Source: an uncultured Eubacteriales bacterium
GTDB taxonomy: Bacteria; Bacillota; Clostridia; Oscillospirales; CAG-272
Assembly (NCBI GenBank): GCA_934467435.1
Contig: CAKSLR010000091.1
Span: 1 to 5,106 of the forward strand
Length of the DNA: 5,106 nt
Direction: 5' to 3'
The translations under genes were made by a program, and so were the position numbers. This document shows positions 1 through 5,106 of this stretch, piece after piece. Numbering within the stretch: the first letter of the stretch is position 1; every line of letters begins with the position of its first letter. The notes under the pieces were generated by a model. That model did no database searches, was not told the origin of the DNA, and saw only the letters and a list, made by a program, of their open reading frames with translations.

Positions 1-2
1 AA

Positions 3-44
3 GTGCAGGCGCGCCGCTTTTCGAGAAAAACGGCGCGCCTGCAC
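3..44 (-). terminator. Strong hairpin after rubrerythrin, probable terminator
   Basis: A perfect 14-bp GC-rich inverted repeat has arms at 3-16 and 31-44. A further TTTT/AAAA pairing (18-21 with 26-29) extends it beyond one mismatch, leaving a CGAG tetraloop. It begins 4 bp beyond the rubrerythrin TAA stop, which is where an intrinsic terminator of that gene would sit. The U-tract expected on the minus strand would lie at and beyond the window edge; only two bases (TT when read on the minus strand) are visible, so the terminator call is not fully proven. There is no T-run on the right-hand side, so it does not look like a plus-strand terminator. Confidence 0.6.
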
Positions 45-48
45 AAAG

Positions 49-651
49 TTAAGGTTGTGCGGTCAGGGGGAGTTCTTCGGTCAGCGTGGCACCCTCGGTC
101 TGCGGGGGAACCTCACGAAAATATCCCTGATCGTGGGAACAGGCGGGGCAGACCCGCGGCGCCTCCCGCGCGATGACCACATACCCGCAATTCAGGCAGA
201 TCCAGCGCGTGGTGTCGCGGTCGGAGGAAAACATCTTACCGTCCCGCAATTTGCGCAGATAGGCGCTGTAACGCCGCTCATGATCTTCTTCCACCTCGGC
301 AATCCGGCGAAAAAGTGCGGCAATCGGTAAAAATCCCTCCTCTTCGGCGGTGGCGGCAAAATCCCGGTACATCGAAGTCCATTCCCAATGCTCCCCCTCG
401 GCGGCGCTTTCCAGCATTTTTTCCGTATTACCGTACCCCCCGAGGAAGCGGAACCAGATTTCCGCATGCTCTTTTTCATTATGCGCGGTTTCGTCAAAGA
501 CTCTGCCGATTTCCTCATACCCCTCCCGCCGTGCGGCGGCGGCGTACCCCGCGTATTTGACGGCGACCCGGCATTCGGCGGAAAAAGCGTTTCTCAGATT
601 TTCTTCGGTTTTCGTACCGGCAAGCGCCGGCATCTGTGTATGGTTCTGCAT
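49..651 (-). CDS. rbr: Rubrerythrin (diiron plus rubredoxin domains)
   Basis: This 200-residue protein is a cytoplasmic rubrerythrin, a non-haem diiron protein that reduces hydrogen peroxide in anaerobes using electrons from its rubredoxin domain. The N-terminal ferritin-like four-helix domain (about 14-135) shows E26, the ETAHNEKEHAE segment (E59, H62), GEHWEWTSMY (E90) and E121-x-x-H124. These align by memory with Desulfovibrio ligands E20, E53/H56, E94 and E127/H130. The C-terminal rubredoxin domain has C152-x-x-C155 and C168-x-x-C171 with the usual short 12-residue spacing. Position 93, aligning with the redox-switching ligand E97, is Ser, which is unusual. About 20 residues rich in T, E and P follow the usual Tyr-Phe end. 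The ATG at 651-649 is chosen because AAGGAG (662-657) lies 5 nt upstream; the Met at codon 7 is not supported this way. It is divergent from the kinase gene and appears monocistronic. Confidence 0.95.
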   Translation of the reverse strand: MQNHTQMPALAGTKTEENLRNAFSAECRVAVKYAGYAAAARREGYEEIGRVFDETAHNEKEHAEIWFRFLGGYGNTEKMLESAAEGEHWEWTSMYRDFAATAEEEGFLPIAALFRRIAEVEEDHERRYSAYLRKLRDGKMFSSDRDTTRWICLNCGYVVIAREAPRVCPACSHDQGYFREVPPQTEGATLTEELPLTAQP

Positions 652-736
652 ACCTTCTCCTTGCTTTCAAAAAAATTACGGATGCTCTACCAGTATGTAC
701 CCCCGTCCGGTCGCTTAAACGGCAGAAGAGCACAAT

Positions 737-748
737 TTTGCCGGCAAA
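737..748. promoter_or_regulatory. 12-bp perfect palindrome, possible operator
   Basis: TTTGCCGGCAAA is a perfect palindrome in the divergent intergenic region, with 23 bp between it and the -35 box of the kinase promoter. Its position between two divergent genes fits a repressor or activator site, but no regulator family is recognised from the motif. A looser AT-rich dyad, GAAAA-T-TTTTC, lies just downstream at 752-762. Confidence 0.3.
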
Positions 749-771
749 GCGGAAAATTTTTCGGGAGTGAA

Positions 772-800
772 TTGACTTTCCGAAGAAAAACCATTATAAT
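772..800 (+). promoter_or_regulatory. Sigma-A (sigma-70) promoter of the ROK kinase
   Basis: The -35 box TTGACT (772-777) and the perfect -10 box TATAAT (795-800) are separated by exactly 17 bp, close to the housekeeping consensus. Transcription would begin near 806-808 and leave a leader of about 30 nt before the ATG at 839. The -10 box is embedded in a 12-bp perfect palindrome, CCATTATAATGG (791-802), which could be an operator covering the promoter or could be chance. Confidence 0.88.
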
Positions 801-821
801 GGAAGTACCAAAACAGAGGAC

Positions 822-826
822 GGAGG
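822..826 (+). promoter_or_regulatory. Ribosome binding site of the ROK kinase
   Basis: GGAGG lies 12 nt before the ATG at 839, a rather long spacing. The start is nevertheless secure, because the ROK nucleotide-binding motif begins only three residues into the protein and there is no alternative start nearby. Confidence 0.7.
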
Positions 827-838
827 ATCTTTTCCAAA

Positions 839-1783
839 ATGACGTATAACATCGGCGTGGACCTTGGCGGCACGAATATCGCCATCGGTCTGGTAAATGA
901 CGCTTTTTCCCTTGTGACCAAGAAGAGCACCCCTACCCCAAAGGAACCGGAAAAAATTGTAGAAGCAATTGCCGCCCTGACCGACGAAATCGTGAAGGAA
1001 GCGGGCGTCTCCTATGAGGAGATTGCTTCTCTCGGCATTGCATGCCCCGGTATTGTCAACCGTGAAAGCGGTGAGGTGGTATATGCCAACAACATCGCAT
1101 TCCGTCATTTTCCGATGGGCGAATTGCTGATGAAGAAACTGCCCCTGCATGCGGTGTACCTGGAAAACGACGCTAACGCCGCCGCCCTGGGGGAAGCCAA
1201 AGCAGGCGCGGCGCGCGGCGCCAAGAATTCGATTATGGTGACGCTCGGCACCGGCGTGGGCGGTGGCATTATCATTGACGGCAAGGTTTATATGGGTTCC
1301 AACTGCGCAGCGGGGGAACTGGGACATATCGTGATTGAAAAGGACGGCTACCCCTGTTCCTGCGGGCGGCGCGGCTGCTGGGAAGCATACAGTTCCGCCA
1401 CGGGTCTGATCCGCATGACGAAAGAAAAGATGGACGCCTGCCCCGACAGTCTGATGCACAAACTGGCAAAGAACGGCGGCAAAGTGAGTGGCAGAACCGC
1501 GTTTGACGCCGACCGCGCGGGCGACAAGGCAGCGGCTGATGTGGTTGCGGAATACGTTTCCTACCTTGCCTGCGGCATTGCCAACCTGATTAACATTTTT
1601 CAACCCGAAACCATCGTCATCGGCGGCGGCATCTGCAATGAGCGGGAAAACCTGCTCTCCCGCCTCGAACCGATCGTGCGGAAAGAAGCCTACGGCGGCG
1701 GCGTAGTGGCTGCCCCGCAACTGAAAATTGCGGAACTCGGCAACGACGCCGGCATCATTGGCGCGGCATGCCTCGGTCTTTAA
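839..1783 (+). CDS. glcK: ROK family sugar kinase, probable glucokinase
   Basis: This 314-residue cytoplasmic kinase most likely phosphorylates glucose to glucose-6-phosphate with ATP, feeding glycolysis. It shows the N-terminal phosphate-binding motif GVDLGGTN (6-13), the sugar-binding and catalytic segment LENDANAAALGE (N110, catalytic base D111), LGTGVGGG (136-143), and the ROK signature with sugar-binding E160 and H163 (GELGH). The zinc site is H163 plus CSCGRRGC (C173, C175, C180), followed by E182. The adenosine-motif-like IVIGGGI is at 259-265. Length matches Bacillota ROK glucokinases of about 320 residues. There is no N-terminal helix-turn-helix, so it is not an NagC/XylR-type ROK repressor. 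Other ROK hexokinases (N-acetylglucosamine, fructose or mannose kinases) share these motifs, so the sugar is not settled by sequence alone. It has its own promoter and terminator and appears monocistronic. Confidence 0.93.
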   Translation: MTYNIGVDLGGTNIAIGLVNDAFSLVTKKSTPTPKEPEKIVEAIAALTDEIVKEAGVSYEEIASLGIACPGIVNRESGEVVYANNIAFRHFPMGELLMKKLPLHAVYLENDANAAALGEAKAGAARGAKNSIMVTLGTGVGGGIIIDGKVYMGSNCAAGELGHIVIEKDGYPCSCGRRGCWEAYSSATGLIRMTKEKMDACPDSLMHKLAKNGGKVSGRTAFDADRAGDKAAADVVAEYVSYLACGIANLINIFQPETIVIGGGICNERENLLSRLEPIVRKEAYGGGVVAAPQLKIAELGNDAGIIGAACLGL

Positions 1784-1789
1784 CCTGGG

Positions 1790-1826
1790 AAAAAGAAGGC
1801 AGGCGACATCGCCTGCCTTCTTTTTT
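1790..1826. terminator. Bidirectional intrinsic terminator
   Basis: A perfect 12-bp stem (GAAGGCAGGCGA at 1795-1806 with its complement at 1809-1820) encloses a very small CA loop. It is flanked by AAAAA (1790-1794) on the left and TTTTTT (1821-1826) on the right. Read on the plus strand it ends the kinase gene, whose stop is 6 bp before the A-run. Read on the minus strand it ends the murE operon, whose TAA stop (1827-1825) overlaps the T-run. One compact element therefore serves two convergent units. Confidence 0.93.
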
Positions 1827-3336
1827 ATATCGGCACACGGGCATCCGCCGCTGAGGCAAGGAGAATTTCCCGCTCGCAAAACGGTTCCCGCCGATTGCCG
1901 ATCAACTGATAGTCTTCATGCCCCTTCCCGGCAAGCAGCACCATATCCCCCGCCCTTGCGTGGTGAACCGCATACCGGATTGCCTCCCGCCGATCGGGAA
2001 TGGCAACATACTCCCGCCCTGCCGCGTCCAGGACCCGGCAAATCTCCTGCATGGTATGCACCGGGTCCTCATCGCCCGGATTATCGGTGGTTACAATACA
2101 GAAATCGGCAAGGCAGGCTGCCTCCCCGAGTTCGGTGCGGCGGGAATACGTGCGCCCGCCGACCGAGCCGAACAGGCAGACCAGCCGCCGCGGTCCATAG
2201 GCACGCAGGGCGGTAATGGCGGCACGCAAACTATAGCCGTTGTGCGCGTAGTCAATGATAAAATCCACTCCCGCAAGCGGCGTTTTGACCCGGGCGAACC
2301 GCCCCGGCACACGCACATCGGAAAGATACGCCGCCAGGGTACGGAAATTCCTGTCTTCTCCCCCCATGGCAAGCGCGGCACGCGCCCCGCAAAGTGCAAG
2401 CATCGCGTTGGATACATTGCACGTGCCGGGCAGCGGCAGGGTAAGCGGAATATCCCGGTCGTCCTCCGCATGCAGGTGAAATGCCGTAAAGAACCCCTCT
2501 TCCGTTCGTATCCCACGGATCCGGTCGGCAAAAAGCGTGCCGTCATCCCGCCGGCAGGAAACCGTCAGAACCCGTTCGGCAGAGGCGCCTGCCATCATAT
2601 AAGGGGTGCTTTCGTCATCGGCGTTTGCCGCCATCACGCGGCAGCCGTAGTCCGAAAACAGCGTGGCTTTGGCGGAACGGTAATGCGCCATATCCGGGTG
2701 TTCCCCCTCCCCGATATGATCGGGCGCCAGGTTGGTAAACAGGCAGATGGGGAACGAGAGCCCGAGCACCCGCCCGAGTGAGAGTGCCTGCGAGGAAACC
2801 TCCATGACCGCCGTGCGGACATGAGCACGGCGCATATCTGCAAAAATGCGGCGTAATTCCAGAGCAGACGGAGTGGTATTGACCGTTTTTTCAAACACGT
2901 TCCCATACATCACCCCACCGGAACCGATATAGCCGCATGCCACGCCGCAGCGGGTGAGCAGGTGGTAAATCATCCACGCCGTGGTGGTCTTACCTTTGGT
3001 ACCCGTCAGGGCAATCAGCGTCATTTCTTTTTCGGGGAACCCGTAAAACGCGGCAGCCAGCGCTGCCAGGGCGCGGTGGCCGTCCGGCACATAGTCGATA
3101 CATGCGTCCTGCGGCAGCCCCGGCGGCGGATATTCGCCCAAAAAAGCGCGGCAGCCCCGCTCGTATGCGGCATGGGCGTAGGCATGCCCGTCTTCTTCCG
3201 CACCGGGAAGGCATACAAAGAGATCCCCCGGGTGAACGGTGCGGGAATCACAGGAAATGCCGCGGATCTCCTGTTCGATCCCCTCCTCCGGCATTTTGCA
3301 GGACGGCAGGTTGGCAAGTAAGTGAAAAAGGCGCAT
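1825..3336 (-). CDS. murE: MurE-type UDP-MurNAc-tripeptide synthetase, probably L-lysine-adding
   Basis: This 503-residue cytoplasmic Mur ligase adds the third amino acid to UDP-MurNAc-L-Ala-D-Glu using ATP. Its N-terminal domain has the MurE SCDSRTVHPGDLFVCLPG segment (28-45). The central ATPase domain has P-loop GTKGKTTT (112-119), NTTPS (153-157), MEVSSQAL (178-185), TNLAPDHIGEGEHP (201-214) and K223, which aligns with the carbamylated lysine. The C-terminal domain has VPGR (343-346), DYAHNG (362-367), DNPGDEDP (418-425) and AGKGHEDYQ (469-477). The DAP-specific DNPR Arg is replaced by G421, and GTKGKTT, DHIGxxEHP and DYAHNG resemble the Streptococcus pneumoniae lysine enzyme. However, KGHE, typical of DAP enzymes, is kept, so specificity (Lys, Orn, DAP) is inferred. 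The ATG at 3336 is chosen because AAGGAGG (3352-3346) lies 9 nt upstream; an in-frame ATG at 3345 abuts that site directly. It is the last gene of the operon. Confidence 0.92.
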   Translation of the reverse strand: MRLFHLLANLPSCKMPEEGIEQEIRGISCDSRTVHPGDLFVCLPGAEEDGHAYAHAAYERGCRAFLGEYPPPGLPQDACIDYVPDGHRALAALAAAFYGFPEKEMTLIALTGTKGKTTTAWMIYHLLTRCGVACGYIGSGGVMYGNVFEKTVNTTPSALELRRIFADMRRAHVRTAVMEVSSQALSLGRVLGLSFPICLFTNLAPDHIGEGEHPDMAHYRSAKATLFSDYGCRVMAANADDESTPYMMAGASAERVLTVSCRRDDGTLFADRIRGIRTEEGFFTAFHLHAEDDRDIPLTLPLPGTCNVSNAMLALCGARAALAMGGEDRNFRTLAAYLSDVRVPGRFARVKTPLAGVDFIIDYAHNGYSLRAAITALRAYGPRRLVCLFGSVGGRTYSRRTELGEAACLADFCIVTTDNPGDEDPVHTMQEICRVLDAAGREYVAIPDRREAIRYAVHHARAGDMVLLAGKGHEDYQLIGNRREPFCEREILLASAADARVPI

Positions 3337-4090
3337 ACGCACCATCCTCCTTGATGGATTTGCCGCACAGAAGCAGGGTGCGGCGGGCAAGCAGTTCCAC
3401 GGGATCGATCACGGGCAGCCACCTGCCGCAAAAGAAAAAGCGCGCCCCGAGGCTCCGGGCGGCGGGCGGAAGAGAAAGCTCGGTACAGCCGAGAAGCAGC
3501 CCGTCACACCCCGCCGCCGCAAGTTCGGTTGCCGCCTGCACAAGTGCAGCGGACGAATCATTCCCGGAGGTGCCGCCATTCCCTGACACGCCCGCCCCGC
3601 CGTTTTCCTTCAGAATCCGATAGATATAATCGTGCAGCACCGCATGGTCGGCGGGATAACGCACGGTCATTCCCATCCGTGCCGCCGCACGGTCATACAA
3701 CGCCGCGGCACGGGTTCCCTCGGTGCACAGCACACCAAGGCAACGTAGCCCCGTCTCCCCGGCATACCGCACCGAGAGCGACACCATATCGAGCAACGGA
3801 ACAGAGACCGCTGCCTGAATTTCCGAAAAGAAGGCGTGGGCGGTATGGCAAAGCAGCACAAGAAAATCCGCCCCACCGGCGGCAAGGTACGCGGCGTCCC
3901 GCGCAAGGGACGGCGCGGGGCTTTCTCCGCCGTCCAGCAGCGCACGGCTGCGGTCGGGCGTGGATGCCCGACCGCACAGCAACACATCGGGGTGATCTGC
4001 ATCCCTTACGGCATCGGTCAGGGCGATGAGGCGGGTGTAAAACCACGCGCCCGCTGCCGGACCGCAACCGCCGAGAATTCCGACCGTCAA
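3248..4090 (-). CDS. Aspartate/glutamate racemase family protein, probable aspartate racemase
   Basis: This 280-residue protein belongs to the PLP-independent, two-cysteine Asp/Glu racemase family and probably makes D-aspartate from L-aspartate in the cytoplasm. Visible features are GILGGCGPAAG (4-14), STPDRSRALLDG (43-54), the first catalytic Cys in CHTAH (C81), the second in LGCTEL (C202), and VIDPVELLA (227-235). The first motif is normally CNTAH; the Asn is His here. A Gly/Ser/Asn-rich insert lies at about 163-180. The TTG start is chosen because AAGGAGG (4104-4098) is 7 nt upstream and the family's Gly-rich strand begins two residues later; the reading frame upstream is only the shadow of the ligase gene. 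Family members usually end near residue 245; here the frame runs about 35 residues further and overlaps the first 89 bp of murE. It lies 31 bp after the ATP-grasp gene. Glutamate racemase is less likely given the neighbours. Confidence 0.87.
   Translation of the reverse strand: MTVGILGGCGPAAGAWFYTRLIALTDAVRDADHPDVLLCGRASTPDRSRALLDGGESPAPSLARDAAYLAAGGADFLVLLCHTAHAFFSEIQAAVSVPLLDMVSLSVRYAGETGLRCLGVLCTEGTRAAALYDRAAARMGMTVRYPADHAVLHDYIYRILKENGGAGVSGNGGTSGNDSSAALVQAATELAAAGCDGLLLGCTELSLPPAARSLGARFFFCGRWLPVIDPVELLARRTLLLCGKSIKEDGAYAPFSLTCQPAVLQNAGGGDRTGDPRHFL
3346..3352 (-). promoter_or_regulatory. murE ribosome binding site inside the racemase gene
   Basis: A perfect AAGGAGG, read on the minus strand, lies 9 nt upstream of the murE ATG at 3336 and inside the racemase reading frame, where it encodes part of K247-E248-D249. 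It fixes the murE start and implies that ribosomes translating the racemase cross the murE initiation site. Confidence 0.8.
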
Positions 4091-4097
4091 GACTTCC

Positions 4098-4104
4098 CCT
4101 CCTT
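4098..4104 (-). promoter_or_regulatory. Racemase ribosome binding site (decides a TTG start)
   Basis: A perfect AAGGAGG, read on the minus strand, lies 7 nt before the TTG at 4090-4088. No ATG or GTG in the racemase frame is well placed relative to it, so it supports the TTG as the real start. The site sits in the 31-bp gap after the ATP-grasp gene, within a 12-codon mini-frame described in the findings. Confidence 0.8.
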
Positions 4105-4121
4105 TTCCGCCATGGCGGCAA

Positions 4122-5106
4122 TCATCGCACCGGCGTGAGGTAGGTGCGGAATTTTTCCTTTTCCCGCCTGCGGTGCGCCGTGACATAGAAACGGCGGCAG
4201 GGGTTGAGGAAAAGATCGTAGCAATCGTCAAACGGGCAGTCCTCCTCCCCTCTCTCATGCAGCCGGGCGGCAAGGCGCACATCCGCTTCCCGTTCGGCAT
4301 ACCGTTCGATTACCGAAAACGGAACCGTACGGAAAAGCACCTGCCGTGAAAGGATGCGCGGCGGACATGCCTCGCCGTGTATCAGATCGCGCAACAGCCA
4401 CGCGGCGGGATTTTCTCCGCCGACAAAGAGAAAACCGTTGCTGCGCCCCTGCCGCAGATTGACCTCCAGCGCTACCCACTCCCCGTTCAACGGATCGCGG
4501 CGCAGATCAAAATTGGCAAAACCGCGGTAGGAAAACGCCGTCAGCATCGCAACAAGCGCATCACATAACGGCGGCAGCGGCGCGGTCACCAGCGCCGCAT
4601 AATTTCCCCGCCCGCGGGGTGTATGCTCTTCCAGCAGCACATGGGCACAGGCGAAGAGTTTCGCATTCCCTTTCCGGTCAAAATACAGGGTCAGAACATA
4701 ACCGTCGCCATCGCTGTTTCCGACCCGCTTCTGCGCCAGCATCGTGCCGGGGTACCCCGATGCTGCCACCGCCCCGAGAACCCCCTCCGCCGCCGTGGTG
4801 CTGTTCACCGTATAGACCTTCTCCATTCCGGCAAAGGGGTAGTGCCAGTACACGGTGCTTTCCGCCGGTTTGAGAATATAGGGATAGCCGAGGCGCCTGC
4901 CGAGCGCATCCAGTTCTATGCGCGCCGGAACGCCCGACAGCGTGACCGTTTCGGGATGCGGAATTCCGAAGCGGTCACAGGTCTGATAAAATTTCTCTTT
5001 ATCCGCCAGAACAAGCGCCGTTTCCGGCGGCGCGGACAGGGTATAGAAAGGCGAAAGTTCCTCCCGGTGCCGCATAAGAAACGCGGCATATTCATCGGTG
5101 CAGGCA
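4122..5106 (-). CDS. ATP-grasp ligase, probable D-aspartate ligase (Aslfm-like), 5' end outside window
   Basis: This is the C-terminal 327 residues of an ATP-grasp enzyme resembling Enterococcus faecium Aslfm, which attaches D-Asp through its beta-carboxyl to the side-chain amine of L-Lys in the UDP-MurNAc-pentapeptide. Numbering from the internal Met at 5075-5073, it shows KEKFYQTCDRFGIPHPET (26-43), the ATP-binding ILKPAESTVYWHYPF (67-81, K69), HVLLEEHTPRGRGNYAA (145-161), FANFDLRRD (186-194) and the metal-binding ALEVNLRQGRSNGF (202-215, E204, N206). Aslfm as remembered has closely similar HVLLEEHTP and GNYAA segments. The Met at 5075 is not taken as the start, because the open frame continues to the window edge with CTDEYAAFL, which matches the family's CGDNY-type region; about 100 residues are probably missing. 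It is the first operon gene visible, and a promoter must lie outside. Ligases adding L-Asp, Asn or other groups belong to related families and remain possible. Confidence 0.87.
   Translation of the reverse strand, partial: ACTDEYAAFLMRHREELSPFYTLSAPPETALVLADKEKFYQTCDRFGIPHPETVTLSGVPARIELDALGRRLGYPYILKPAESTVYWHYPFAGMEKVYTVNSTTAAEGVLGAVAASGYPGTMLAQKRVGNSDGDGYVLTLYFDRKGNAKLFACAHVLLEEHTPRGRGNYAALVTAPLPPLCDALVAMLTAFSYRGFANFDLRRDPLNGEWVALEVNLRQGRSNGFLFVGGENPAAWLLRDLIHGEACPPRILSRQVLFRTVPFSVIERYAEREADVRLAARLHERGEEDCPFDDCYDLFLNPCRRFYVTAHRRREKEKFRTYLTPVR

Noticed and set aside
684..716. A rubrerythrin promoter on the minus strand (TTTAAG, then CATACT after 16 bp)
   Set aside because: The match to the -10 and -35 consensus is weak, and several equally poor alternatives exist in the same stretch. 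A promoter must lie in 663-838 but cannot be placed reliably.
793..798. A minus-strand TATAAT created by the palindrome at 791-802
   Set aside because: Every palindrome containing TATAAT yields it on both strands. No -35-like hexamer lies at the right distance (about 816-821) for minus-strand transcription.
794..1879. A 361-codon open frame on the minus strand, antisense to the ROK kinase
   Set aside because: Its translation has no recognisable domain, and it crosses the kinase promoter and the bidirectional terminator. It is an open shadow of a GC-rich gene with a full set of ROK motifs.
1918..2781. A 287-codon open frame on the plus strand, antisense to murE
   Set aside because: Its sequence is rich in Arg, Pro, His and Gly, as expected of the complement of a GC-rich gene. 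The opposite strand encodes all MurE motifs.
4091..4300. Extending the racemase upstream to the ATG at 4300
   Set aside because: The extra 70 codons lie mainly inside the ATP-grasp gene and resemble no racemase N-terminus. The Gly-rich first strand and the ribosome binding site point to the TTG at 4090.
5073..5075. The ATG at 5075-5073 as the start of the ATP-grasp gene
   Set aside because: The open frame continues to the window edge with family-like sequence (CTDEYAAFL), and no good ribosome binding site is seen upstream of this ATG.

Overview
The window looks like chromosome from an anaerobic, moderately high-GC Gram-positive bacterium, most likely a member of the Clostridia. The reasons are a rubrerythrin (an anaerobe peroxide-defence protein), a ROK-type rather than proteobacterial-type glucokinase, strong AAGGAGG-type ribosome binding sites, and a MurE resembling the streptococcal L-lysine enzymes. 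This placement is inference; no rRNA or tRNA gene is present to anchor it.

Layout: positions 1-51 hold a strong hairpin at the 3' end of a minus-strand rubrerythrin gene (49-651). A 187-bp divergent intergenic region (652-838) follows, with a near-consensus sigma-A promoter and two 12-bp perfect palindromes. It drives a plus-strand ROK sugar kinase, probably glucokinase (839-1783). A bidirectional terminator (about 1790-1826) separates this from a tightly packed minus-strand operon covering the rest of the window. In transcription order the operon holds an ATP-grasp ligase of the D-aspartate ligase (Aslfm) type, cut by the window edge (4122-5106), an aspartate/glutamate-family racemase with a TTG start (3248-4090), and a MurE-family Mur ligase (1825-3336) whose start lies inside the racemase gene.

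The operon reads as a peptidoglycan side-chain module. The racemase would supply D-aspartate. MurE would add the third stem-peptide residue, probably L-lysine because the Arg of the DAP-specific DNPR motif is replaced by Gly. The ATP-grasp ligase would attach D-Asp to the side-chain amine of that residue, giving an L-Lys-D-Asp cross-bridge as in Enterococcus faecium. The parts belong to known families. The points worth attention are that all three are together, the mixed specificity signature of MurE, the unusual gene junctions, and a Ser at a usual diiron-ligand position in the rubrerythrin. No mobile element, CRISPR array, tRNA, rRNA or riboswitch was recognised.
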